Positions 33,197 to 42,343 are shown, counted from the first letter of the stretch. The stretch: DNA of 64,000 bases from Rhodopseudomonas palustris (GCF_003591005.1 NZ_QYYD01000011.1:124001-188000); one strand, 5' to 3'. Notes: generated from the letters alone by a model not told the origin. Program-made: numbers and translations.

Positions 33197-33219
33197 AGGC
33201 ACACCCCGGAGTAACCATC

Positions 33220-33630
33220 ATGCCCACCGCACCCGCGGCGCTGCGCGCTGCGATCTATGAGGCGCTGGTCGCCGATCCCGGTCTGCAGGCCGCGCTCGGC
33301 GGCGCGCGGGTTTATGACGAGCCGCCGCCGGGCGCGGCGCTGCCTTACGTCACGCTCGGCGAGGCGCGGATCAGCGATGTCTCGGCCGACGACGCGCCGC
33401 TGCAGGAGCATCAACTGACATTGCACGCCTGGTCGCGGCAGGGCGGCCACAAGGAGGCGCATGTCATCACCGGCGCGCTGCTGCAGGCGCTCGACGACGC
33501 GCCGCTGCGGCCGTCCGGCCATCGCCTCGTCAACCTGCGCTTCGCGCTCGCCGACATCCGGCGCGAGACCGACGGCCGCACCTATCATGCGCTGCTGCGG
33601 TTCCGCGCCGTCACCGAACCGATCGCTTAG
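33220..33630 (+). CDS. DUF3168 tail completion/terminator protein (GTA gp8-like)
   Basis: A 136-residue protein of the DUF3168 family: LRAAIYEALVADPGLQAALG, then ALPYVTLGEA, LTLHAWSRQGG and FRAVTEPIA. These proteins cap the head-proximal end of phage tails. The order connector, closure, DUF3168, major tail is the standard GTA one. Confidence 0.88.
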   Translation: MPTAPAALRAAIYEALVADPGLQAALGGARVYDEPPPGAALPYVTLGEARISDVSADDAPLQEHQLTLHAWSRQGGHKEAHVITGALLQALDDAPLRPSGHRLVNLRFALADIRRETDGRTYHALLRFRAVTEPIA

Positions 33631-33643
33631 CAAGGAGCCGCGC

Positions 33644-34051
33644 ATGGGCGCACAGAAGGGCAAGGACCTGCTGGTCAAGATCAATGACGGCGGCAACTAC
33701 GTCACCGTCGCGGGCCTGCGCAGCCGCAGGATTGCGTTCAACGCCGAGCTGGTCGACATCACCCACGCCGAATCCGCCGATCGCTGGCGCGAGCTCTTGG
33801 CCGGCGCCGGCGTCCGCCGCGCCGCGATCTCCGGCCGCGGCCTGTTCAAGGATTCGGCGTCCGACGCTTTGGTGCGAAGCGCATTCTTCAACGGGCTGAT
33901 CAGCGACTGCCAGCTGATCGTGCCGGATTTCGGCGCGATCAGCGGGCCGTTCCAGATCGCCAGCCTGGAATTCGCCGGCGAGCACAATGGCGAAGTCACG
34001 TTCGACATCACGCTGGAAAGCGCCGGCGCGCTCGGCTTCGCGGCGTTGTGA
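33644..34051 (+). CDS. Major tail (tube) protein, TP901-1/GTA gp9 family
   Basis: A 135-residue protein: MGAQKGKDLLVKINDG, then LRSRRIAFNAELVDITHAES and RWRELLAGAGVRRAAISGRG, all conserved in the family. It polymerises into the tail tube. The ATG at 33644 follows CAAGGAGCCGCGC. It ends the second uninterrupted structural block before cargo. Confidence 0.9.
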   Translation: MGAQKGKDLLVKINDGGNYVTVAGLRSRRIAFNAELVDITHAESADRWRELLAGAGVRRAAISGRGLFKDSASDALVRSAFFNGLISDCQLIVPDFGAISGPFQIASLEFAGEHNGEVTFDITLESAGALGFAAL

Positions 34052-34095
34052 CGGGCGCGCATCGCGTCGCGCCGCCGGGCGCTGTGCGGAGGCGG

Positions 34096-34290
34096 TCAGG
34101 TCGGCCGCGCGCCGCGGACCAGCCGCCACAGCCCGGCGATGCCGAGCGCGGTGGCGACGCCCGCGAACGCGCATAGCGTGACGACGCCGCCGTCGATCGG
34201 CACCGACGGATAGATCTTGGACAGCGCCACCGCGTAGCCGACCGCGATCGCGATCGACCCCACCGTCAACGTCGCGCCGGCCTTGATCAT
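34096..34290 (-). CDS. Small membrane protein, 64 aa
   Basis: Two hydrophobic segments (about 6-25 and 36-55) and a basic end. It starts four bases after the stop of the longer minus-strand gene at 34295 and so is probably translated with it. No family recognised. It is cargo between the major tail and gp10 genes. Confidence 0.5.
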   Translation of the reverse strand: MIKAGATLTVGSIAIAVGYAVALSKIYPSVPIDGGVVTLCAFAGVATALGIAGLWRLVRGARPT

Positions 34291-34294
34291 CGGC

Positions 34295-35341
34295 TTACTT
34301 CTTGTCGTCGCCGCCCATCGCGGCATGGATGAACCGGCCGACCGCCTGCTCCATCGGATCGATCACGATCGAGGCGCGCAGCAGATATTCCAGCACGCGC
34401 AGCCGCAGCGTGTCGATCCGCGCGCGGTCGGAAATGTCGTCGCGCTTCACCTGCTGGCGGAACGCGGTGATCAGTTCGCCGAAACCCTGCTCCGGCAGGT
34501 CGCTCAGATCGACGAACAGAAACGGCGGCGGCACGCTGTCGAGCTGGCTCGCCGGCGCCGCGTAGCTGAACAGATACGGCCCGCGCGACAGGTCGCCGGC
34601 GCACAGCTGGCGCACCGAATCCTCCGGCGGATTGCAGATGTGATAGAGCAGGGCCTTGGCCATGCGATAATCGTAAAGCCCGGCAGCGTAGGCCTTCGCC
34701 AGGCGCTCCGGTGCGGCGCCCGACGCGGTCATCAGCGCGGCGAAGTCGCCTTCCTTGTCCTGCCGCAGCGGCACGTACAGCACGTTGAGTTGGGCGAGTT
34801 GCGCCGGCAGCGTCTCGATGCCGGGTACCTCGGTGAACAGCCGCGCCAGGAAAGTCTCGGCGCGGGGCGAATGCGCCGGCAGCAGCACATAGGAATACAG
34901 GCCGTAGCCGGGAGTCTCGCGGCCGACCTCGAGCAGCCGCGACCAGCCGGTATCGAGGATCCGCTGGCGCGGGCGCGCCATCACGACCGTCTTTTCGCGG
35001 GGAGCAAGCGAAGGAGCTGCGCTCGCTCCGGCAGGAGACGGCCGCGCAAGCGGCCGCGGCGCCGGTGGCGGCGCGGCGCCGGCCTCCGCAGGGCCCGGCT
35101 GGGCAGAGGAGGCGGGCCGGCGATACATGTGCACCCGGCTGCCGGATCCGGCCCCGGGGGCGCTTTCACGCTGCGCCCGTCGCCGTTCCTCGCAGGCCCG
35201 ATCCGGCACGCAGCGGCCGTCGGCGGTCGGCCGGCACGGGCAAGGCTCGACCGCGCGCGCCGGCGGCGCGCCCAATGCGATCAGCACCTGCAGTCCGAGA
35301 AGTACGAGGCCGGAAAGGCCCATTGACAAGTGCGGACGCAT
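34295..35341 (-). CDS. Hypothetical secreted protein, 348 aa
   Basis: A signal peptide (about 1-30, ending ARA), a short Cys-rich start (EPCPCRPTADGRCVPDRACE), an Ala/Pro-rich linker (about 75-115) and a C-terminal globular domain of about 220 residues (ILDTGWSRLLEVGRETPGYG to the Lys-rich end) with a possible disulfide (ICNPPEDSVRQLC). I recognise no family. A start at 35323 is possible. It forms an operon with the small membrane protein below it and is antisense to the structural genes. Confidence 0.65.
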   Translation of the reverse strand: MRPHLSMGLSGLVLLGLQVLIALGAPPARAVEPCPCRPTADGRCVPDRACEERRRAQRESAPGAGSGSRVHMYRRPASSAQPGPAEAGAAPPPAPRPLARPSPAGASAAPSLAPREKTVVMARPRQRILDTGWSRLLEVGRETPGYGLYSYVLLPAHSPRAETFLARLFTEVPGIETLPAQLAQLNVLYVPLRQDKEGDFAALMTASGAAPERLAKAYAAGLYDYRMAKALLYHICNPPEDSVRQLCAGDLSRGPYLFSYAAPASQLDSVPPPFLFVDLSDLPEQGFGELITAFRQQVKRDDISDRARIDTLRLRVLEYLLRASIVIDPMEQAVGRFIHAAMGGDDKK

Positions 35342-35445
35342 GAAACGCCTCACCAGCCATCGATCGCAATCCGACAATCCTAGGGCGGTGCCGGGTCCCG
35401 CGCAATTCAAAACGAGCGCGGCCCGGGCCAACGACGGAGACCACC

Positions 35446-35763
35446 ATGGCCAACAAACATCGCGGCGAGATCGACGCCGAACTCGGCGGCCGGCGCCGCA
35501 CGCTGGTGCTGACGCTCGGCGCGCTCGCCGAGCTCGAAGCCGCCTTCGCCGCCTCCGACCTGGTGGCGCTGGCGCAGCGCTTCGGCAGCGGGCACCTGTC
35601 GGCACGCGATCTCGTGCGCATTCTCGCGGCCGGCCTGCGCGGCGCCGGCGAGACCGTCAGCGACGACGAGGTCGCGGCGATGACGGCCGCGGGCGGCGCC
35701 ACCGGCTACGCGACGATCGCATCTGAACTCCTCGCGGCCACCTTCGGCGAGGCGGCGGCATGA
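35446..35763 (+). CDS. GTA gp10-like tail assembly protein (Phage_TAC_11)
   Basis: A 105-residue protein of the 'gene transfer agent family' type (DUF3356/Phage_TAC_11): MANKHRGEIDAELGGRRRTL, then ALAELEAAF and RILAAGLRGAGETVSDDEV. It is a tail assembly chaperone in phages and its partner gene overlaps by four bases. This family is almost restricted to GTAs and close prophages and so supports the GTA assignment. Confidence 0.9.
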   Translation: MANKHRGEIDAELGGRRRTLVLTLGALAELEAAFAASDLVALAQRFGSGHLSARDLVRILAAGLRGAGETVSDDEVAAMTAAGGATGYATIASELLAATFGEAAA

Positions 35764-35957
35764 CGCCGTTTCCCTGGGCTGAGGCGATGCAGTTCGGCCT
35801 CGGAACGCTGCGGCTGTCGCCGGATGCATTCTGGCGGATGACGCCGCGCGAACTCGCCAGCGCGCTGATCGGCGCGCGCGGCGGGGTGGTGACGCCGCTC
35901 AGCCGCGGCGGCCTCGACGACTTGATGCGGCGCTATCCGGACCACGTGGGAGCCTGA
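35760..35957 (+). CDS. Small tail assembly chaperone partner (Rcc01693/Phage_TAC_6-like)
   Basis: A 65-residue protein overlapping gp10 by four bases (ATGA). MQFGLGTLRLSPDAFWRMTP is the family signature; the C-terminal half is GRGG-rich. In phages the two TAC proteins coat the tape measure before tube assembly. Confidence 0.85.
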   Translation: MTPFPWAEAMQFGLGTLRLSPDAFWRMTPRELASALIGARGGVVTPLSRGGLDDLMRRYPDHVGA

Positions 35958-35959
35958 CG

Positions 35960-36523
35960 ATGACCGACGACACCACGGCGCTCGACAGCGAACAAACACT
36001 GACGCGGCTTACGACGCAAACGCAGACGCTCAGCAGCGAAGCCAAGGGCTTCGCGCGGGCGATGACCTCGGCGTTCTCGCAGTCGATCACCGGCGGCAAG
36101 CAGTTCGAGGACGTGCTGAAGTCGCTGGCGCTGAAGGTCTCGGACCTGGCGCTGAAGGCGGCGTTGAAGCCATTGACGAACGGGCTCGCCGGCGCGTTCG
36201 ACAGCCTGTTCGCCGGGTTGTTCGGCGGCAAGAGCAGCAGCAGCGCCGCCAGCGTCACGCCGTTCGCGTCCGGCGGCGTGATCGGCACGCCGACGTACTT
36301 CCCGACCAGCGGCGGCGCCGGTCTCGCCGGCGAAGCCGGCCCCGAGGCGATTCTGCCGCTGCAGCGCGGCGCCGACGGCCGGCTCGGCGTCAGCGGCGCG
36401 AACGGCGGCAGCGTCGTCAACATCCAGATCGCCACCCCCGATGCCGACAGCTTCCGCCGCTCCGAAAGCTACGTCACCGGCCAGATTGCCCGCGCGGTGC
36501 AGCGCGGCCAGCGGGGACTGTGA
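35960..36523 (+). CDS. Short tail tape measure protein (GTA gp11-like)
   Basis: A 187-residue protein beginning MTDDTTALDSEQTLTRLTTQ with FEDVLKSLALKVSDLALKAA in the middle and the C-terminal PFASGGVIGTPTYFP and AGEAGPEAILPL typical of lambda-type tape measures. The RcGTA homologue is about 219 residues, so this is a near-normal GTA length and implies a short tail. It is the last structural gene before a 4.3-kb cargo stretch. Confidence 0.9.
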   Translation: MTDDTTALDSEQTLTRLTTQTQTLSSEAKGFARAMTSAFSQSITGGKQFEDVLKSLALKVSDLALKAALKPLTNGLAGAFDSLFAGLFGGKSSSSAASVTPFASGGVIGTPTYFPTSGGAGLAGEAGPEAILPLQRGADGRLGVSGANGGSVVNIQIATPDADSFRRSESYVTGQIARAVQRGQRGL

Positions 36524-36816
36524 CGAAGGCTTCGGGAGCGCAGGCCTTTGCGCTCATGGACTTTTTTCAGCTTGCATCGGGTGGAGTTCTGCGAAACACT
36601 CCCTATATCGGCGGCGGCGATCGCGAGCCTGTCGCGAGCGGAACCAAATCACTAGCAGCTATTTGAGGTGGCGTAGACTGGCTCCAGCTCCGAGCTCGTC
36701 GCCGACAATTTCGACGAACAGATCTATCTCTCATCAATTCAGTCAGGCGCTCGTGTCGCGATGGCGACTCTGTTCAACGTCGCGTTAGCGCGCTGCTTTC
36801 ACAGTGGGAATGCCAC

Positions 36817-37044
36817 ATGTTGATGGGAAATCAGCTCAACGCTCCTTCGCGGAGCCGCGCAGCCCGGCCCGTTGAGCCGGCGCAGCCATCAAAGCCCGGC
36901 AAGAGCATCGCCATGAGTGATTGGATCATCACCCGAACCCATTGGTTGTTCGACCTGCACCATCCTGTGAAGATGATCGCACGTCTTGCTGCGGTGTTGC
37001 TGCCGATCGCGTCGGTGGCGATGGCGGTGGTCGTGCTGCGGTAG
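36817..37044 (+). CDS. Possible small membrane protein, 75 aa
   Basis: The frame has one C-terminal hydrophobic segment (about 54-74, IARLAAVLLPIASVAMAVVV) and an early basic Pro-rich part. No strong ribosome site precedes 36817; ATG at 36913 (MSDWIITRTHWLF) is a possible shorter start. No homologous family is known to me. The preceding 290 bp (36524-36816) show nothing. Confidence 0.35.
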   Translation: MLMGNQLNAPSRSRAARPVEPAQPSKPGKSIAMSDWIITRTHWLFDLHHPVKMIARLAAVLLPIASVAMAVVVLR

Positions 37045-37063
37045 CACCGTCAGCAGACCGCCG

Positions 37064-37468
37064 TCAGTTCCTGGGCAGGCCCCGTCGCTGCGCTCCCGGT
37101 CGACCGAGCACTTCAACGGTCCCTTTCTCGTCCTTTCGCGCCTGCGCGTCTCTCTGGACCTTAGCATCACTCTGGTCGCGCGCTTTGGACATTTCCTCCG
37201 TGCCCTTGCAGATCGCGCCCGATCCATCCGCGCAAAGACAATACGCGCGGACGGTCATTGTATTCACCTTGTCCATTCTCTCGATCAGCTGGTTGCCAAT
37301 CGCGCGGCATGCTTCCGGGCTGCGTGTTTCGATCTGACTGGTGCTTTGCAGCGTCCAATTAATCTTGGTTTCGAGCTCAGCTTTGGGAATATTCTTGGGA
37401 TCCATTGGCGGCTGCCCAACGAAGTACAGGATCAAAAGCGTCGTCTGAAAAGTATCTCCGGCGTCCAT
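37064..37468 (-). CDS. Hypothetical protein, 134 aa
   Basis: A soluble charged protein (INWTLQSTSQIETRSPEACR, then AYCLCADGSGAICKGTEEM) with four cysteines in the central part and a highly charged C-terminus. It follows the lipoprotein gene by 12 bp on the same strand, probably one operon. No family recognised. Confidence 0.45.
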   Translation of the reverse strand: MDAGDTFQTTLLILYFVGQPPMDPKNIPKAELETKINWTLQSTSQIETRSPEACRAIGNQLIERMDKVNTMTVRAYCLCADGSGAICKGTEEMSKARDQSDAKVQRDAQARKDEKGTVEVLGRPGAQRRGLPRN

Positions 37469-37479
37469 GACGAGTCCCC

Positions 37480-38310
37480 TTATTGGCCGACCGGCCTGAT
37501 ATTCTGCAACTGCTGCCTGATCTGCTGAAGAGAGAGCTGTTGATCTTCAAGTATCGAAATTGTCGATGAGACAGGACGCGCCTGGTTTCGATTGAAGCCC
37601 GCTCCACCTGCCGGCAGCGTCACCAGGTCATACTTCGCCACGACGGCCGGCTTCTTCGTGAAGACAATGCTCAAGGTTTCATCGAGCTGGTAATAGCCGC
37701 CCAGCGTCAGAAGGTCGGTGCCTACCGGGAATGTGTAGGTGTAGCTGGCGCTGCCGTTGAACTTGACCACCACCTGCGCCGTGAACTTTGGATTCTCGAT
37801 GGTCGAGCCCGCCAGGGCAGTGGCCTGGACAGAACGGTAGAGCCAGTCCTTGACGGCTAGGTTTTTGGTGAGCGAATGATACGAAATAGTTTCCCGCTCA
37901 CAAGGCAACCTGCGATCGAGGATGAGCTTTTCAGAATCGAAATTGAAGTCCACGCTCCCGGCACGGTTGCCTCTCATATCGAGGGCCACGCCGTTGCCGC
38001 CGCCAACAACCCAGTTGGAAAAGCGAGTGGCCGTGTTGACGGGGTCCCTCCGCGTCAGGCCTGCGCCAGGAACAATGTCTGCTTCCGATTTTGGATTCAG
38101 CGTGATTGCGATTTTCCAGTTTCGCGCATTGAACAACTCAGGCGGCACCTCGTGATCGAGCGCACCGAGCGCATCCTGAAGCTCGCATGCGGAATGCAGC
38201 ATGATCTCTCGCATAGGCAGCGCCCAATCGGGGGCTATATCGGGCATCACGGCGCACCCGCCGAGCCCGCATGCAAGCGTAAGCATCGCTCGTCGCATTC
38301 CTGATGACAC
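37480..38310 (-). CDS. Putative lipoprotein, 276 aa
   Basis: The N-terminus MLTLACGLGGCAVMPDIAPD has a lipobox-like LGGC. The mature domain of about 255 residues contains strand-rich stretches (VVVKFNGSASYTYTFPVGTD). The protein probably sits at the outer membrane. I know no family. Lower GC than the structural genes suggests separate origin. It forms an operon with the gene at 37064. Confidence 0.6.
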   Translation of the reverse strand: MSSGMRRAMLTLACGLGGCAVMPDIAPDWALPMREIMLHSACELQDALGALDHEVPPELFNARNWKIAITLNPKSEADIVPGAGLTRRDPVNTATRFSNWVVGGGNGVALDMRGNRAGSVDFNFDSEKLILDRRLPCERETISYHSLTKNLAVKDWLYRSVQATALAGSTIENPKFTAQVVVKFNGSASYTYTFPVGTDLLTLGGYYQLDETLSIVFTKKPAVVAKYDLVTLPAGGAGFNRNQARPVSSTISILEDQQLSLQQIRQQLQNIRPVGQ

Positions 38311-38415
38311 GTAAGCCCCCCTTCAAATCGTTATTCCCTCATCAAAACGCCCTTGAAGACAGTTTGCCGGCGTCAGCCCGGCCCGTGATTCACCAACGTC
38401 GGCCGCGCTGCATCT

Positions 38416-39594
38416 CTATTGTTGGCCGGTTGCCGGCTTTCGCTCCTGCCGCAAAGTGACGAACCCGGTCCACCATCCCCGCCACTGATCGACCGAAGGT
38501 CCGCTTTCCAGCCGGTAGGCAAAGACAGCTGAGCCTCCGCCACTATCGATGTTGCATGTGATATCGTGCGCGTGGTTGGCGCTTTGGGGCCTTGGCGTGC
38601 ACGCAACAATTTTATAGCCAGGCTCGGCCTGGAAGCGCGACTGATAGTTGCGGGAATGCGGTGCAAACACGACCGGATGATCGTCCTTTGTCTCGGACAC
38701 CGTGTAATCCCGGTCGAGCTTGTCCGGACCCTGGGGGGCTTTCGAAGGACCATCATCGATCGCGATGGCAATACTTGCGTCCGCGACAAGATCGTCCTGG
38801 AGCACGTGCCAGCATCTCTTGTCCGCTGGTACACCAGCGATATGCGTAAACAAGGGGCTGGCGATCAGTTCCGCGGCGGGGATGAAGAAATTGACGCCAT
38901 CGACGTCATGGGTTTCGCCCCCATATGTCCACTTGACGATGCCGCCGGCCGCAATCCCAAGAAGAGAGCCGTGACTTTCGAACACCGGACCGCCGCTGTT
39001 GCCGGGATTCATGACGGTGTCCGTCTGCCAGCGGAGTTCCGTCGGCGGACTGCCGTGGTTGCTGATCAAGCCTCCCGACAAACTGAGGTCCTGGTTCAGC
39101 GGGAAGCCCAGCACATAGACCGTTGTCCCCATCGGAGCTTGCACCGGCTTCACCAGGATCGGCATCGGACAGCGGTCGCCACCGGCGTCCGCAGCAGGTG
39201 CGTTCAATTGCAGCAATGCAATGTCGCGGCGGGGGTCGCGCGCAACAAGGGTAGCCGCTTTTGGATTGTTCAAACGCGACTTGAGGCGAACAAGAATTTC
39301 GAGGCGCTTGTAGTTGTTCTCGGGCGGAATAACGTGGTTGTTCGTGATGACAAAGGTGTCACCGATCAGAAGGCCCGAGCCGCCACCTATATCTTGCGCG
39401 TCGTTGAAGAGCGTCCCTATCGTCTCTACGTGGCCGACGCGCGCGTCGTATCTCCCAGCCACCCTAACAGCGGCGTCGTCAGCAATGGCGCTGACGGGAG
39501 CCCACAGCGCGATGAAAAGCGCTAGCCGGGCGGTCCATAAATGGTTTGCAGCGCTTCGATATCGAGCGTGCTCAATTTTCCGTCGCCGTTCCAT
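38416..39594 (-). CDS. Trypsin-like serine protease with C-terminal extension
   Basis: A 392-residue protein with a signal/anchor segment (about 22-38) and a trypsin-2 (V8/Deg-like) domain: GGGSGLLIGDTFVITNNHVI (His87), RRDIALLQL (Asp124) and MNPGNSGGPV (Ser200). The C-terminal about 150 residues (from ADKRCWHVLQDDLV) have no named family and may be a binding module. The start lies 73 bp inside the upstream metalloprotease gene; no later start fits, so the two are coupled. Predicted secreted or periplasmic. Confidence 0.8.
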   Translation of the reverse strand: MERRRKIEHARYRSAANHLWTARLALFIALWAPVSAIADDAAVRVAGRYDARVGHVETIGTLFNDAQDIGGGSGLLIGDTFVITNNHVIPPENNYKRLEILVRLKSRLNNPKAATLVARDPRRDIALLQLNAPAADAGGDRCPMPILVKPVQAPMGTTVYVLGFPLNQDLSLSGGLISNHGSPPTELRWQTDTVMNPGNSGGPVFESHGSLLGIAAGGIVKWTYGGETHDVDGVNFFIPAAELIASPLFTHIAGVPADKRCWHVLQDDLVADASIAIAIDDGPSKAPQGPDKLDRDYTVSETKDDHPVVFAPHSRNYQSRFQAEPGYKIVACTPRPQSANHAHDITCNIDSGGGSAVFAYRLESGPSVDQWRGWWTGFVTLRQERKPATGQQ

Positions 39595-40211
39595 ATCGGG
39601 TTACAATAGTTCATGATGGATTGTGGGTCGTATTTCGTAACGTTGTAATCGCCTGTCGTGCCCTGAGCGTCTTTTCGACACTCGCTCGGCGCGTCCTCCC
39701 GATTCTGCTCATGGGCGAACCCCAAGGCATGTCCAAACTCATGGGCTGCGACGGCGTAGACACAAAATTCGCGCGTCTTCTGACAACTCTGGCTCCAGGA
39801 CGCGAATGTAAAATTGAGGACCATGCCATCAGGCCGCTTGTCGAGAAAACGACCGAGCGCTTTGGTATAAGGGCCTTCATCCGAAATGCGAATATGGATG
39901 CCTAGGGTATCCTGCGCGCATTTTCCCCAGCCCTCGAACTTGATTTTTGAATTGCGTTGCCAGGTGTCTTCCGCAGCCGACCGCACAATTGAACGGTAGG
40001 GCGCGTCGTCGCTTTCTGGATTTTCCCAGCAGACTTGAACGTTCAAACGCTCCCACTTCGAGGCGCGAAGGATGGTACCAAAGGCTTCCTCTTTGCTCAC
40101 CCCTGCCGGAAGCGCCGCTTGCGCTTCAGCCTTGGATGCATGGAAGAGAAACGCGCCGACTGTCAAAGCAGCGAGAGCCCGCGACAGAAAATGCCGCCCC
40201 ATCAGAAACAT
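39522..40211 (-). CDS. Secreted zinc metalloprotease, metzincin-like (HExxHxxGxxH)
   Basis: A 229-residue protein: signal peptide (about 1-30, ending AEA), then a matrixin/astacin-like domain with the zinc motif AHEFGHALGFAHEQNR (157-172) and the Met-turn QSIMNYCNP, followed by LSTLDIEALQTIYG, which is the usual C-terminal end of such domains. It is a small secreted endopeptidase; substrate unknown. The start at 40211 is chosen for the signal peptide (Met at 40202 also possible). First gene of the protease pair. Confidence 0.85.
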   Translation of the reverse strand: MFLMGRHFLSRALAALTVGAFLFHASKAEAQAALPAGVSKEEAFGTILRASKWERLNVQVCWENPESDDAPYRSIVRSAAEDTWQRNSKIKFEGWGKCAQDTLGIHIRISDEGPYTKALGRFLDKRPDGMVLNFTFASWSQSCQKTREFCVYAVAAHEFGHALGFAHEQNREDAPSECRKDAQGTTGDYNVTKYDPQSIMNYCNPIWNGDGKLSTLDIEALQTIYGPPG

Positions 40212-40331
40212 CGCCAAGCCCCGCAGCTTATAAATATCGAAAGCAGTATTAAAGAAATCAACTAGAGGTTGGCACAAATGCAGAGTGCCCGCAAGCAACA
40301 GTTTATTGTTTGCGTTGACTCGGTTGCCCAC

Positions 40332-40812
40332 TGAAAGCGGTCTCGCGACTGCACTCGCTTCCGGTTTCCCGTCATTTCATGCCGGCGTCACTATCACTGT
40401 CACGAAATCACGTGTCCCTCTTCCCGCTTCGCGATATGCGGAAATTGAAGCGCCGAGCGTGAAGTAAGGCAATTAAGAACCCTCCGAAGGTCGTGGAGGC
40501 CGTGGCCAGCGCGATCAGGATGGCTGCCCAACAGTGTTCGACATTGCCGTCGAAAGCTCCGGTGCGCCGAACGCGGCTCCGGCGAGCAGGCATTGGCAAA
40601 CAGCGGAAAGATCACGAACGTCAAACTGATTTCGAAGCGTGTCATCTGAAATATGGCTGTTAGTACGTGCAATAGCCGCTCTTGTAGGCAAGATCGACGA
40701 CGCTGACCAGCGCTGTTTGATCGGCTGCATCTCAAGTCAGCGCGTCGGACGCTTCCGACGCCCTCAACCGTGGCGTTTGCGACCGTCCAACCGCATCCAG
40801 TCGGATCGACCC
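40332..40812. other. 480-bp stretch between metalloprotease and gp12 gene, no firm gene
   Basis: A minus-strand 63-codon frame (40408-40599) with one hydrophobic stretch (AAILIALATASTTFGGFLIA) could be a small membrane protein but has no clear ribosome site or family. Nothing else here is supported. Confidence 0.35.
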
Positions 40813-41448
40813 ATGACCCCATTCCACGAGGTGCTGTTTCCGCTCGACGTCGCGCTGAGGAGCGCCGGCGGGCCGGAGCGGCGGACCGAGATCGTGACGT
40901 TCGGCTCCGGCCGCGAACAGCGCAACGCGCGCTGGGCGGATTCGCGGCGGCGCTACGATGCCGGCTACGGCATCAAGACGCTGGACGCGCTGCAGGCGGT
41001 GGTGGCGTTCTTCGAGGAGCGCCGCGGCCGGCTCACGGGCTTCCGCTGGCGCGACCGGCTCGATCACGCCTCCGCCGCGCCCGGCCATCCGGTCTCGCCG
41101 CTCGACCAGGGCATCGGCACCGGCGACGGCCTCACCGCGACCTATCAGCTGGTCAAGACCTACGGCGCCGGCTTCGCGCCGTACACGCGGGCGATTACCA
41201 AGCCGGTCGCCGGCACGGTCCGCATCGCCGTCGGCGGTAGCGAAGTGACCAGCGGCTTCAGCGTCGACACGACCACCGGCCTCGTCACCTTCGCGCCCGG
41301 CCACCTCCCGCCGCCGGGCGCGGCCGTCACCGCGGGTTATCAGTTCGACGTCCCCGTGCGGTTCGACACTGATTTTCTTGAGGTCGATCTGTCGGCGTTC
41401 GCGGCGGGGGCGATTCCGAAGATCCCGGTGGTGGAGATTAGGGGGTAG
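40813..41448 (+). CDS. Distal tail protein, DUF2460 (GTA gp12-like)
   Basis: A 211-residue protein of the DUF2460/TIGR02217 family: FHEVLFPLDVALRSAGGPER, then RRRYDAGYGIKTLDALQAVV, FFEERRGRLTGFRWRDRLDH and the end DFLEVDLSAFAAGAIPKIPV. It forms the distal tail hub in GTAs. The ATG at 40813 begins the conserved part. The next structural gene (gp13) lies 15 kb away instead of adjacent. Confidence 0.92.
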   Translation: MTPFHEVLFPLDVALRSAGGPERRTEIVTFGSGREQRNARWADSRRRYDAGYGIKTLDALQAVVAFFEERRGRLTGFRWRDRLDHASAAPGHPVSPLDQGIGTGDGLTATYQLVKTYGAGFAPYTRAITKPVAGTVRIAVGGSEVTSGFSVDTTTGLVTFAPGHLPPPGAAVTAGYQFDVPVRFDTDFLEVDLSAFAAGAIPKIPVVEIRG

Positions 41449-41511
41449 GGGGGCTTGAGGTCGATGGCGGCAAAAATGGCGTCGCTCCTTCACGGCGAAA
41501 GCGCGAGCTCC

Positions 41512-41551
41512 CGGCTAGGGGGCCAGCAGAGGGTTGTCGGCTAGGGGCCAG
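41512..41551. repeat. Two direct repeats CGGCTAGGGG(G)CCAG, possible IS end
   Basis: CGGCTAGGGGGCCAG (41512-41526) and CGGCTAGGGGCCAG (41538-41551), 26 bp apart. Short repeated boxes of this kind occur at the ends of IS21-type elements. No transposase is near. The surrounding 280 bp (41449-41729) have no gene. Confidence 0.35.
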
Positions 41552-41729
41552 AAGCCGACTTGATAGTTGTCGCAAATCTCGCAGATCAAGCGGGGCAATG
41601 TTGGGCGCCGGTTGGGGGCAGAAGCTGCGGCGATCAACACGGGAGCGCGTGAGCGAGGTTCTTGAAGGTGGGAAAGAAACCTTCAGATAACGGGCAGGAA
41701 GGCTGTGAGTTTTCTTCTCGCGATGATTT

Positions 41730-42342
41730 CTATATCTCTATCCCGACCGGGATGCCTATCTTGGTGGCTACGGGCGTATAGATATCCGTCTCCACGTTCG
41801 GCGTTTCAATGGTGACTATGAGCGAGTATTTGGCTGATTTTTTCCAGCCCTCAAGCTGAGGCCGTTTGTTCCACCAGCCCATGGTCGGGTAAACGGCGAT
41901 GTGTCCACGCGAGGCGAGATCGACCGCGCGGCCTCGCCATGTATCGCAGTGCAGCGACCCTATGGACGTGAGTGAGCGGTTGGCATAACCGAACCGCCAC
42001 CCCGGACCGCCCAGACCGGCAGATTCATAATCCTCTTCACGCGCCGCCCGGTTGATCCGCTGTGCGAATACGGGCACGGCTTCGAGCGGCTTGCGCACCG
42101 CAAATCGCAAGCCGTGAGACTGATAGCCATATTTACGCGTCCAGCCGCGGGCTCCGGGGCTCGGTTCAACGAAGTAAGATAGCGTCACACGCATAGTGAC
42201 CTCGGTGTTTTCGAGGGCGGCGAGTTCGGCTGTCGGCCATGGCAGTGCGTGTAAGCGCATTTCTCGCGTTTTTACACGCTTCTGCTGGTCTTCCTCGTCT
42301 TTGAAGAACGGCTGAAGGCTGCTTTGAACGATCAGCGTCAGA
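41730..42342 (-). pseudogene. 3' remnant of a subtilase (S8) of the IetS type
   Basis: The frame to 42260 encodes MRLHALPWPTAELAALENTE, RVTLSYFVEPSPGARGW, GYQSHGLRFAVRKPLE, SIGSLHCDTWRGRAVDLASR and IAVYPTMGWWNKRPQ. This matches my memory of the C-terminal domain of S8 peptidases paired with an AAA ATPase (IetAS and relatives). Upstream, in another frame, LTLIVQSSLQPFF is the expected preceding segment, displaced by a frameshift at the T-run 42300-42303. The catalytic domain is absent: the sequence jumps to an unrelated gene fragment at about 42343. No ATPase partner is present. Confidence 0.6.
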
Positions 42343-42343
42343 G

